From: CAZSLZ01 sp964607865
Lineage (GTDB): Bacteria > Vulcanimicrobiota > JAJTBE01 > CAZSLZ01
DNA length: 12,704 nt
Direction: 5' to 3'
Assembly (NCBI GenBank): GCA_964607865.1
Contig: CAZSLZ010000105.1
Span: 1-12,704, forward strand
Below the pieces are notes generated by a model, which saw only the letters and a list, made by a program, of their open reading frames with translations, was not told where the DNA came from and made no database searches. Position numbers and translations under genes: made by a program. This document shows, one piece after another, positions 1 through 6,950 of the stretch (position 1 is the first letter of the stretch; every line of letters starts with the position of its first letter).

Positions 1-782
1 TCCATGTAGCCGGGTTTCTTTTTACTCAAAATTTCCTCAGGTTCCAGATCCAGTACTATAAACCCGGCTTTTCTTCCGGTTTCAACATCTTCAGCTATGA
101 AGGCCTTCATTTGTTTCTGGTTAGAAAGATCCAGGCTGGTATAAAAATTGAAGTAAGAATCCCGAATTTCCGGGGCTTCATCTTTCCTGTTGGGAGGAAT
201 TAGAAACTGCGAGTTATGAGATACCACCAGGAGCATAAAAGTGCGGTCGTTTTCGGTAGCAGGCCGGAAAGAAAAACGTTTCTGGCGGTGGGAAGTAAAT
301 TCACGGTGGGTAACCGGTTTAAGAATCCGATTCATTTCAATATAATAATTGCTTTTTTTGAGATAATTTTCCAACTTCTGGTTTTTGTATAAAACTTCCA
401 GTTTTAAATTCAGGCAACCTCTTTTTTTTGATAGTTCCATGGATTTATTCAGCAAACTGTTTAAAATTTCGTTATTGGAATCATTGATAACGTAAAAATC
501 AAAAATACGCCCATGGGTGTTTTTAACAAAAGCCTCTTCTTCATTCAATACCAGAAAAACAAAACCAAGCAACTGGTTATTTTTATTCATAGCTAAAATA
601 AGGGGGAAATCTTCATTCAGGAATATTTCTTTGTAAGTGGAATAAAATGTATTAACAACATGACGTTGAATTTCCAGGCCCTCATAACCCCAGTAAATAT
701 CAAAAAGATGCCTTCTTTTGTTTAGTTCGATTATCTTCTGTATATCATCGATGGTCCCCAATCGATATTCAATATCAATCAT
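1..782 (-). CDS. GNAT-family N-acetyltransferase-like protein, probable tandem domain, C-terminus cut off by window edge
   Basis: The frame is open from an ATG at 782 to base 1 (260 whole codons), so the C-terminus lies outside the window. The protein begins MIDIEYRLGTIDDIQKIIEL, the usual opening beta strand and helix of a GNAT fold. Residues 61-79 (LILAMNKNNQLLGFVFLVL) and 92-130 fit its central strands. A second copy of the opening pattern starts near 169 (RFSFRPATENDRTFM) and leads to KAGFIVLDLE at 238-247, suggesting two GNAT domains in tandem. The family transfers acyl groups from acyl-CoA to amines; the substrate cannot be read here. The start is backed by GGGA upstream on the minus strand. 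It lies 29 bp downstream of the RsbW-like gene, so the two are probably cotranscribed. I did not see a clear acetyl-CoA-binding R/QxxGxG/A loop, so this is a fold-level call. Confidence 0.66.
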   Translation of the reverse strand, partial: MIDIEYRLGTIDDIQKIIELNKRRHLFDIYWGYEGLEIQRHVVNTFYSTYKEIFLNEDFPLILAMNKNNQLLGFVFLVLNEEEAFVKNTHGRIFDFYVINDSNNEILNSLLNKSMELSKKRGCLNLKLEVLYKNQKLENYLKKSNYYIEMNRILKPVTHREFTSHRQKRFSFRPATENDRTFMLLVVSHNSQFLIPPNRKDEAPEIRDSYFNFYTSLDLSNQKQMKAFIAEDVETGRKAGFIVLDLEPEEILSKKKPGYM

Positions 783-811
783 CCGCTTTTCCCATTACAA
801 ATCAAGGAATT

Positions 812-1765
812 TTAATTTCTTTTTTTTGCAAGAACAATCATGGTGCCTTCGCCGGAGCGGGAGTATATTTCAGCTCTGTCCATAAGGGTTCTCATCAGAA
901 AAATTCCTCTTCCCCTTTCAGCAAGGGGGTCAGGAGGCTCCTTGCCTTTACCTGAGGGATCAAAACCAGGGCCATAGTCTATTATTTCAATTTTCATTTC
1001 TTCAGGAGAAAGATGATAATGAAGGTCAACACCCTTTTCAGAAACTCCATGTTCTATGGAATTGTCGCAAGCTTCCCCCACTGCAACTTTTATGTCGTGA
1101 ACTTCTTCTTCGGTGTAATTCAACCTGCGGGCAATTGCTTCTGCCTGAAGCCTGCCGATAGCGACAAATTCACTCTTGCAGGGAATTTTTAATTCTATGT
1201 TGTAAGCGCTTTTGATTACCTCTTCCCATTTTTTTAGGTCCAAAGCTTGATGCCCAATAACTTCTTCCATTTTTTTATGGTAAGTACTGGCTATCCTGAT
1301 AAGAAGCAAATTTACAAATTCGTTAATTCTTTTTTCAATAACCAGAAAATCTTTTGTGGAGCAGTTTTTTGTTTTCAACTCCTCGCCAATGGCATTCCAT
1401 ATCTCATCTCTGAAATAACTGATTGCCAGAAGCACGTCTTCCAGCTCCATTTCATAGACGACTCTTTTTGAGGCTATTCCGTCTTCAAAAGTAATAAGCT
1501 CCTTGTTGACGAACTTCTCCTGGGCGTCCATAACCTTCTGTTCGTTACCGAGAAATTCCACCAGATGCTCAAGAGCAACTTCCATGGTAGCTTTTGATTC
1601 TTCCAGGGGAATTTTTCCGTTACGGTATGAATCGATTATATTATATATATCTTTGGATGCCTTATCAATTATTTCATCTTTATGATTGTTTATCCAGTTT
1701 GCTGCTGTTTGTAAAAGCAGGGTAGCCACCTCCACTTTATTTCTGACCTTGCTAATATTTAGCAT
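812..1765 (-). CDS. RsbW/SpoIIAB-type HATPase (anti-sigma-like Ser/Thr kinase fold) with N-terminal RsbRD-like helical domain
   Basis: 317 residues. The C-terminal part (about 190-317) is a GHKL ATPase of the anti-sigma kinase type. The N box is EACDNSIEHG (231-240), with E231 as expected catalytic base and N235 as Mg ligand. The G1 box is DYGPGFDP (263-270), the G2 box GRGIFLM (285-291), and EGTMIVL closes the domain. Family members such as RsbW and SpoIIAB bind a sigma factor or phosphorylate a STAS-domain antagonist. They are usually about 140-160 residues; here some 185 helical residues precede the domain (NWINNHKDEIIDKA, then charged helices to about 170). These resemble the RsbRD N-terminal sensory domain, by pattern only. 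No sigma factor, STAS protein or PP2C phosphatase is in the window, so the partner is unknown. AAGGAG lies 11 bases upstream of the ATG. The next gene, GNAT-like, follows after 29 bp. Confidence 0.82.
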   Translation of the reverse strand: MLNISKVRNKVEVATLLLQTAANWINNHKDEIIDKASKDIYNIIDSYRNGKIPLEESKATMEVALEHLVEFLGNEQKVMDAQEKFVNKELITFEDGIASKRVVYEMELEDVLLAISYFRDEIWNAIGEELKTKNCSTKDFLVIEKRINEFVNLLLIRIASTYHKKMEEVIGHQALDLKKWEEVIKSAYNIELKIPCKSEFVAIGRLQAEAIARRLNYTEEEVHDIKVAVGEACDNSIEHGVSEKGVDLHYHLSPEEMKIEIIDYGPGFDPSGKGKEPPDPLAERGRGIFLMRTLMDRAEIYSRSGEGTMIVLAKKRN

Positions 1766-1909
1766 AAACCCGGAAACTCCTTCTCGCTATTTCCCGGCAG
1801 AATTTATGTGGTTGTTTTGAATACATTTGAGATTTTTTTAAATCTTAAATTACAGGAAAAAGTCTTCATTATTCAAATATTATATATAACAAATACGGGA
1901 GTAGTTAAA
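1766..1909. promoter_or_regulatory. Divergent intergenic region with AT-rich palindrome and candidate promoters
   Basis: These 144 bp separate the minus-strand RsbW-like gene from the plus-strand GIDE-like pair, so promoters for both must lie here unless transcription enters from outside. Bases 1825-1850 form a near-perfect palindrome: an 11-base arm (ATTTGAGATTT) and its partner (AAATCTTAAAT) flank a TTTT loop, with one G/T mismatch. This could be an operator or a weak hairpin. A plus-strand -10-like AT stretch (TATATATAA) lies at about 1881-1889, but no convincing -35 is placed with it. I see no small gene here. Confidence 0.4.
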
Positions 1910-2707
1910 ATGGATGTTGCCTGTTGTGGACTTTTCGCGTTATTATCTTTTATCGCATTAATCTATTACGGTGTTAAAGTAATAATATCGACAAATAAGA
2001 TAAAAAAAATTGAGGGCTCAGAAACAACTCCAATTTCTGAGTTGATTGAAAAAAAACATGTTCTTGGACAGCGCCCCCAGGTGTTGGAAATCAAAGGGGT
2101 TACTTCCTGTGAAGAACCTCTGAGAACTCCTTTCTCACGTATAGAAGCTGTCTGTTATGCTTTTAAGGTAACCCAGTACTGGACTACTCCCGGCAGAGAA
2201 GATGACGTGGACCACACAAAGATAGTGCATAATGTCCAGAGGTCCTGCAAATTCCGCCTCACTGACGGAACCAATAATATTACCGTTCAACTCGATCCAA
2301 GGTTAGGAATGGACATAGACGAAGAAGAAGAAAGAGAATTTAAATCTCAACAGGTTCTGGCAGAGGAAATTGTCAATTATCATATAATACCATCAAATGC
2401 ATACTGCATCAGCTATGAATACACCGAGAATTATATACCCCCTGAAACCGAAATTTATTTTATGGGCAAAGTAAGTTATAGAAATGGTATTTTTCATCTT
2501 GAGCCAGGAGGGATGAATTCAATTATCAGCGACAAGAAGGAAGCCCGGATAATCAAGCAGGAATTATATGAACGCGCTGTGAACATAAGATGGGTTTTAT
2601 TGGCTGGCTTTATATTTATTATGGGGTTCGTTGGTTTTACCGGCAAACCTGAAGGCCTGGCTGATGTTCTGAGAGCTATTATGGAATTTACCCTTGAAGC
2701 AATGTAG
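1910..2707 (+). CDS. Membrane protein with GIDE (MULAN-type) domain, paralogue 1
   Basis: 265 residues from the ATG at 1910, which has GGGAG at 1897-1901, eight bases upstream. The frame stays open back to an ATG at 1808, but those 34 codons have no good ribosome site and push the membrane helix inward, so I reject them. A helix at about 4-26 is followed by a GIDE-like domain at about 57-200. Its core is VLEIKGVTSCEEPLRTPFS, then VCYAFKV, and a strand pair RSCKFRLTDGTNNITVQLDP (111-130). Then come YEYTENYIPPETEIYFMGKV (169-188), HLEPG, and a second helix at 228-244 ending VGFTGKP. In eukaryotic MULAN/MUL1 this domain lies between two membrane helices ahead of a RING finger; no RING is present. 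Bacterial function is unknown. The next gene is a diverged copy 17 bp downstream. Confidence 0.72.
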   Translation: MDVACCGLFALLSFIALIYYGVKVIISTNKIKKIEGSETTPISELIEKKHVLGQRPQVLEIKGVTSCEEPLRTPFSRIEAVCYAFKVTQYWTTPGREDDVDHTKIVHNVQRSCKFRLTDGTNNITVQLDPRLGMDIDEEEEREFKSQQVLAEEIVNYHIIPSNAYCISYEYTENYIPPETEIYFMGKVSYRNGIFHLEPGGMNSIISDKKEARIIKQELYERAVNIRWVLLAGFIFIMGFVGFTGKPEGLADVLRAIMEFTLEAM

Positions 2708-2724
2708 AAATCTTAGGTGATGAA

Positions 2725-3747
2725 ATGACTGTAATTATTTATGGATTGTTATCCCTGGTTTTATTTATATTCCTGATATACAGCCTTATGGGGTTTCTCA
2801 AGGAGAATGCGGGGCTGGCCAAACTCATGGAGTCTGTAAACCATCCTTTTGATAAATTGAAAAGTATGAAGTTATCACCGGATATCACTGCAGATACTTT
2901 CGAATTAAGGGGACAGGTTAAATGCAGGCATCCATTGACCACCCCCATGACAAAAAGTGAAAGTGTATATTATAATTTCACTATTTCAGAATTCTATGCC
3001 GATAACCAGGAATACAGAGGAGTAAAGCAGTTTCAGACCAGAAATATTGATGTTTTCAAACAGCAGAAAAAAGTGGTTTTCGAACTTTTGAACCGGGAAG
3101 ACTCAATTCCGGTTGTAATTGAAAAAGGCGTTAAAATAACCCATAATGCAGAGCATGAGTTTGAATACAAACACCCCATCGAACTGGAAGGCCTTGATAT
3201 CGATTACAGGGCGATCCCCACCGATGTAATGGAATATGGCTATGTTTATACCGAAAAATCGATACTTGTAGATGACACCATACATTTTCTGGGGCATATT
3301 ACTTTTCACGATGAAGCTTACCATCTTGACGAAGGTTCCCTGGAGCTGCTCGAGGATATCGAAGCCAGCCGACAGGTAAATGAGAAGAAGGCCCTGATGC
3401 AATCTTATTTTGGCAGAATGGTAGTAATATTCTTATTATTTATGGCGAGTTTCTTTGGTTTTATTGGGCACCCTAAAGCCCTTGCCGGCCCAATCAGGGA
3501 ACTTCTAAAACCTGTAGAAGAACTTACCGCCGGTGTAAAAAACGAATTTTTCACTGATGAAAGCGAAAAGGAAAAAGTACCTGCAGGTATGGATCCCCCC
3601 CCCACCAGAAGGCCCGGCAGCCCCGGAGGTGATTTCCGGGATGGAAGAAAACCCGGTTCCGACAGGCCCGGCGGGAGAAGAAGGCCCGGCGGGAGAGGTG
3701 GCCCGGGAGGGAGAAGCAGGCCCGGCGGAAGAGGGCCTGGATTTTAG
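2725..3747 (+). CDS. Membrane protein with GIDE (MULAN-type) domain and Arg/Gly/Pro-rich tail, paralogue 2
   Basis: 340 residues, with AGGTGA just before the ATG. The layout matches its upstream neighbour: helix at about 3-24, GIDE-like domain at about 58-205 (FELRGQVKCRHPLTTPMTKS, then VYYNFTI), the shared segment YGYVYTEKSILVDDTIHFLG (171-190), and a helix at about 231-248 ending FFGFIGHP, comparable to VGFTGKP in paralogue 1. It adds about 90 residues after the second helix: an acidic and amphipathic stretch, three prolines (291-293) encoded by a C9 run, then a tail with 13 Arg/Lys and 3 Asp. Four consecutive hexads there (314-337) read RPGGRR, RPGGRG, GPGGRS, RPGGRG. RG-rich tails often bind nucleic acid or acidic surfaces, but this role is inference. 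The gene is probably an operon partner of the upstream copy. The family call rests on pattern and on the two-helix layout. Confidence 0.72.
   Translation: MTVIIYGLLSLVLFIFLIYSLMGFLKENAGLAKLMESVNHPFDKLKSMKLSPDITADTFELRGQVKCRHPLTTPMTKSESVYYNFTISEFYADNQEYRGVKQFQTRNIDVFKQQKKVVFELLNREDSIPVVIEKGVKITHNAEHEFEYKHPIELEGLDIDYRAIPTDVMEYGYVYTEKSILVDDTIHFLGHITFHDEAYHLDEGSLELLEDIEASRQVNEKKALMQSYFGRMVVIFLLFMASFFGFIGHPKALAGPIRELLKPVEELTAGVKNEFFTDESEKEKVPAGMDPPPTRRPGSPGGDFRDGRKPGSDRPGGRRRPGGRGGPGGRSRPGGRGPGF
3595..3603 (+). repeat. C9 homopolymer inside the GIDE-like gene (possible slippage site)
   Basis: Nine consecutive C encode exactly Pro291-Pro292-Pro293. Loss of one C puts translation into a frame open to 3775, which would read an acidic, collagen-like tail (GPAGEEGPAGEV) instead of the basic RPGG tail. 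Gain of one C leads to a stop at 3630-3632. The tract is also a likely place for a sequencing or assembly length error. Confidence 0.7.
3664..3735 (+). repeat. Four imperfect 18-bp repeats encoding RPGGR-type hexads
   Basis: Four in-frame 18-base units encode residues 314-337 of the second GIDE-like protein: RPGGRR, RPGGRG, GPGGRS and RPGGRG. The DNA core is AGGCCCGGCGG with variants. The stretch is far richer in GC than its surroundings, so it probably grew by tandem duplication. It also keeps several other frames open, which creates spurious ORFs on both strands. Confidence 0.75.
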
Positions 3748-4031
3748 AGCCCAATACAACAAATGCCGGAGCTGACTGGTTTTTACTTCCACAAAATGAA
3801 TGCTTCCTCCCTGATAAGGATGCCAGGAACCAACCCGATCTAAACTGAGATTGCCACGGTTTCTCCGAAACTTCGCAATGACGGGCTTCATCAGGTTGTT
3901 TGTCGTCACGAGCATCCGTAAGGATGGGGGAGAATATTTGTTTGCCTTGTAAAAGTCTTTTTTTTATACGTAACTGCAAGTATTAAACAAGTTTCTATGA
4001 GCCAGTCTTTATGGAGTTTTTTTTGTCTTAT
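3748..4031. other. Convergent intergenic region, 284 bp, with dispersed repeat and no gene
   Basis: The region lies between the 3' ends of the GIDE-like operon (plus) and yidD (minus). I find no credible gene; the open frames here are extensions of the GC-rich tail repeat read in other frames. A weak plus-strand hairpin followed by T5 (CCGG, six-base loop, CTGG, then TTTTT at about 3766-3784) may end the GIDE-like transcript. The rest is dominated by an inverted copy of the repeat seen again near 10195, plus a small CATCC/GGATG hairpin at 3913-3926. Confidence 0.5.
3832..3882 (-). repeat. Dispersed hairpin repeat, copy 1 (inverted)
   Basis: Read on the minus strand it starts GTCATTGCGA and ends CAGTTTAGATCGGGTT. 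It matches 10195-10243 at both ends, including the 12-base core TTTAGATCGGGTT less one base. It folds into an outer ATTGC/GCAAT stem (3850-3854 with 3875-3879) and an inner GTTTC/GAAAC stem (3859-3863 with 3867-3871) around a three-base loop. Repeats starting GTCATTGCGA and ending GCAATCTC occur in many bacterial genomes as non-coding interspersed elements; membership is by resemblance. Confidence 0.72.
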
Positions 4032-4349
4032 TCAGTTTACCGGGTCCCAACCGTGTGAGTGGTTCCAAGGGGTACACCTGGAAAGCCTTTCCACGGCCAT
4101 GAGCCCTCCCCAGAAAATGCCGTATCTTTCAAGGGCCTGGTATCCATATACAGAGCAACTGGGTTCAAACTTGCAGGTTATAAAGGTACTGAGGCCGGGG
4201 GATATGAATTTTTTATAAGCCCGAATTGACAATAGGGCAGCTTTGTTGGTAACCTGCTGATCCGGCAGCCTTGAAATATCTATAAGCAGGATCATAACTA
4301 TTAGAGCAAATACCATAAAACGCCTGTTATCCAGGTTCACAGGTGTCAT
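4032..4349 (-). CDS. yidD: Membrane protein insertion efficiency factor YidD, with N-terminal membrane helix
   Basis: 105 residues. The conserved core is unmistakable: SIRAYKKFISPGL (41-53), CKFEPSCSVYGYQALERYG (59-77), then RLSRCTPW (88-95) and GWDPV at the end, with Cys59, Cys65 and Cys92 in family positions. YidD helps insert and fold inner-membrane proteins alongside YidC. Family members are typically 70-90 residues and peripheral; this one has an extra hydrophobic segment at 11-23 (FMVFALIVMILLI) that should anchor it. I start it at the ATG at 4349, which has GAGGA (4358-4362) eight bases upstream. A TTG at 4364 in the same frame lacks a site. It is the last gene of the TPR/kinase-like operon, 19 bp after its neighbour, and not in the usual rpmH-rnpA-yidD-yidC cluster. 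Confidence 0.94.
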   Translation of the reverse strand: MTPVNLDNRRFMVFALIVMILLIDISRLPDQQVTNKAALLSIRAYKKFISPGLSTFITCKFEPSCSVYGYQALERYGIFWGGLMAVERLSRCTPWNHSHGWDPVN

Positions 4350-4368
4350 CAATCTTTTCCTCAAGTTT

Positions 4369-6933
4369 TCAGGTTTTATTTATACCACCCGTTCCTTCAA
4401 TTTCATAATTTCCGCTTCGGTAATTATTGCCGGGCAAAAAAAGTTTCAGCCGGTTTCTTCTGGTATTCTGATAACCGTAAGCCTTTTCACCTTTCACAAA
4501 GGGAGTTTCATCCCGGGTTTCTATCATTATAAACGAACCGTCAGTTTTGTTCAGAACGATACCGAAATAACCTGTGGACCTCCCCCGGCTGGTTTTAGGG
4601 ATTTTCTGCTCCACGGTGAAAATTTCCAGGTCCCTTATCTCCAGCAGGCAGGATTCCTCCCGGCTTCCCCTTGTATAATATAATTTGATTTTATCTCCCT
4701 GTTTTTCTCCGTAATAAGTTTTTCCCGCATCGATGTCATTGCAGTATCCTTCCAGCAATATTATCCTGCCATTGTTACGGGCTATTTTTTCATTACGGTT
4801 ATCGCCTAAAATTTCATATCGGGGTAAATAACTTCTATCTGGTGGCCCTGAAGGGGTGTTTTTAACATATGGACTGGGTGCAGGTTCTACATATAAACTT
4901 ATTTTCTGCCGGGCTTTCTGCGCCCAGGAACCAGCGCGGTAATTGTTTGTCAACTGGCTTAAAACCGATAAACCTTTATCTTTTTCGCCCTGTTCCAGTA
5001 AAATTGATCCTTTATAATAAAGGGCTTTGGGGTTGTTGCTGTCTATGGACAGAGCCTTTTCCACTTCTTCCAGGGCATAACCGAAAGTGCCGGACTGGTA
5101 ATATACCCTGCCTCTCTCTGCCAGATTTTTATCCAACCCTGCCAGAAGGCTTTTCTGCCGGGGTGTCAATTTCATCCCCGGATAGTAAATCTCGTCGAAA
5201 TCCTCTATTACCACGCCGGGGGAATTCCCCAGCTGGTGGTTGGCAATTGCCCGTCCTAACCGGGCATCAAAGGATTCTGGTTCAGTTCTGACGGCAATCT
5301 GATAATAAAACAGCGCCCGGGCATATTCTCCTTCTTCCAGATTCTTTTGGGCTGTGGATAATATGGCGGGAGAATCGCCGATTATTTCCTTGATGAGATG
5401 ATAATTGTTCAGAGCTTCATTTAAATTCTGCTCAGCCTCAGCCCAGTTGCCCTTCCGGGCCTGTTCCTCTCCCAGCTTGAACCGGGCGAGGGCAAGTGAG
5501 TACTGAAGCTGATCTTTTGCGGTGGGTTCCAACTTAACAGCTTTTTCCCAGGCTTCTATGGCTCTGGGATACTGGTTGTTCTCAAAATAGAGTTCTCCCA
5601 TTTCGGTATATACTTTAAAATCTTCCTTGTATTGCAAGGATAATTTATAGTTTTCCAGAGCTTTTTCAAACTGGGAATTTTCAGCGGCATCCAACCCCCT
5701 GTTGAAATAATATACCGATACAAATCTGGGGGCAATCCAATATTGATATAATAATAGAAAGCCAGTTAACAGAAGAACAGCAACCAGGCAGCCTCCACAG
5801 CAGCGCAGGCCTTTGGAAGCCCAGTCCTTTGCAGAAGATCTTGTGTCTTCTTTCCTGTTCTCTGGTTTTTTTTCAGTTTCTTTTTCCTCTTTCTCTGCCG
5901 GATTTTCTGCTTCTGGTTTCTCCTGCCCGGCGGGTTCTTCAGTAGAAGGTAAATCTTCAAGTTTATCTCTGGAATGAAAATCAACATGCCGGGAAAAATG
6001 TTTTTTCAGCCCTTCCTGTATTTTCTTTATATCGTTGGGGCGTTGCCGGGGATCAGAAGAGGTCATTTCTTTTATAAGGGTATTGAGATAGTCCGAAACT
6101 TCGGAGTTTATTTGAACCACGCTTTCGTAACTGCGGGTTTCATAAGGATCTTCGGGATCCAGGCCTGTCAGTAAATAAGACATAATTATTCCCAGGGAAT
6201 AAACATCACTTCTTATATCCACGTCGCCTTCCAGCACTTCTGGCGCTTCATAGGCACGGGGATTGAGCCTGGTGGACAGGGTTAATTCTTCGGAATACTC
6301 AGGAATGAATATCCGGTCAATATCATAATCTACAAGATAAACCTGGTTTCTGTTATCCACCATTATATTGGATGCTTTCAAGTTTTTATAAAAATAAGGC
6401 GGGTCCTGGGAATGGAAATAGGAAAGAACATTCAGAATCTGGTAAGCCCAATCCACGGCCAGCTCCTGGGGGAAAGGCCGGTTGCGCCGGGCTTTCATCA
6501 TTTCCTTCAAACTCTGGCCTTCGATATATTCCTTGACTATATAGTATTTATCATTCTCAGAGAAGAAGTCTAACAACTCGGGAATCCGGGGATGGACGAA
6601 CTGTTTTAACCTGGAACATTCTTCATAAAACTTTTCAACAGCCTTTTTCCGCTCATGGCCTTCCTTAAAGCGGTCAACCATTTCTTTTAAAGCTACGGTT
6701 CTATTTTGGCCAACATCCAGAGCTTTATATATAATGCTTTTTCGAGCCTTATGAGAAACCTTAACAGTTTTGTATTTATTTTGTATAAGTTTTACGCCCT
6801 TATAAAGGTCTTTTGTTTCTTTCCCCTCTTCCTCCTGGGTGGATGGGGAATCGATTCTTTCACCACAGTCGGAACAGAATAAAGCTTCATCTTCGTTCTC
6901 GAAACCACATTTATCGCAATACACAGAAGCCAT
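4369..6933 (-). CDS. Zinc-ribbon, Ser/Thr kinase-like (probable pseudokinase), single-pass membrane protein with extracytoplasmic TPRs
   Basis: 854 residues from the ATG at 6933. Order of parts: zinc ribbon with CDKC and CSDC (Cys6, 9, 20, 23); kinase-like domain at about 50-313; Glu/Lys/Pro-rich linker to about 370; membrane helix at about 376-400; TPR-like repeats at about 405-680 (for example AIEAWEKAVKLEP, ALFYYQIAVRTEP, ALEEVEKALSIDS); Pro-rich spacer; and a beta-rich C-terminal domain (about 705-854) I do not recognise. The kinase part keeps the ATP lysine (VALK, Lys83), LKASN, APE (230-232) and SDVYSLG. However, HRD is YKN with Asn184 in the catalytic Asp position, DFG is DYD (202-204), and the glycine-rich loop is replaced by SHKARKS. 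Catalysis is therefore doubtful. The layout recalls bacterial membrane Ser/Thr kinases that sense outside and signal inside. It sits in the middle of a three-gene operon. Confidence 0.87.
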   Translation of the reverse strand: MASVYCDKCGFENEDEALFCSDCGERIDSPSTQEEEGKETKDLYKGVKLIQNKYKTVKVSHKARKSIIYKALDVGQNRTVALKEMVDRFKEGHERKKAVEKFYEECSRLKQFVHPRIPELLDFFSENDKYYIVKEYIEGQSLKEMMKARRNRPFPQELAVDWAYQILNVLSYFHSQDPPYFYKNLKASNIMVDNRNQVYLVDYDIDRIFIPEYSEELTLSTRLNPRAYEAPEVLEGDVDIRSDVYSLGIIMSYLLTGLDPEDPYETRSYESVVQINSEVSDYLNTLIKEMTSSDPRQRPNDIKKIQEGLKKHFSRHVDFHSRDKLEDLPSTEEPAGQEKPEAENPAEKEEKETEKKPENRKEDTRSSAKDWASKGLRCCGGCLVAVLLLTGFLLLYQYWIAPRFVSVYYFNRGLDAAENSQFEKALENYKLSLQYKEDFKVYTEMGELYFENNQYPRAIEAWEKAVKLEPTAKDQLQYSLALARFKLGEEQARKGNWAEAEQNLNEALNNYHLIKEIIGDSPAILSTAQKNLEEGEYARALFYYQIAVRTEPESFDARLGRAIANHQLGNSPGVVIEDFDEIYYPGMKLTPRQKSLLAGLDKNLAERGRVYYQSGTFGYALEEVEKALSIDSNNPKALYYKGSILLEQGEKDKGLSVLSQLTNNYRAGSWAQKARQKISLYVEPAPSPYVKNTPSGPPDRSYLPRYEILGDNRNEKIARNNGRIILLEGYCNDIDAGKTYYGEKQGDKIKLYYTRGSREESCLLEIRDLEIFTVEQKIPKTSRGRSTGYFGIVLNKTDGSFIMIETRDETPFVKGEKAYGYQNTRRNRLKLFLPGNNYRSGNYEIEGTGGINKT

Positions 6934-6941
6934 CCAGTTTT

Positions 6942-6945
6942 CTCC
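6942..6945 (-). promoter_or_regulatory. Ribosome binding site deciding the kinase-like gene start
   Basis: GGAG on the minus strand lies eight bases before the ATG at 6933. The competing TTG at 6954 overlaps the preceding stop as TTGA and could suggest coupling, but its nearest AGGA is some 16 bases away. Starting at 6933 also begins the protein right before the zinc ribbon (MASVYCDKCG). Confidence 0.65.
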
Positions 6946-6950
6946 GTTTA

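Noticed and set aside
1808..1909. N-terminal extension of the first GIDE-like protein to an ATG at 1808
   Set aside because: No Shine-Dalgarno site precedes 1808 and the extension crosses the palindrome. The ATG at 1910 has GGGAG at good spacing and begins directly before the membrane helix.
3505..3979. Two long overlapping minus-strand ORFs and a plus-strand ORF (3557-3775) over the RPGG tail
   Set aside because: They exist because the GC-rich 18-bp repeats lack stops in several frames. None has a ribosome site with an independent recognisable protein. The plus-strand frame is kept only as the possible slippage product.
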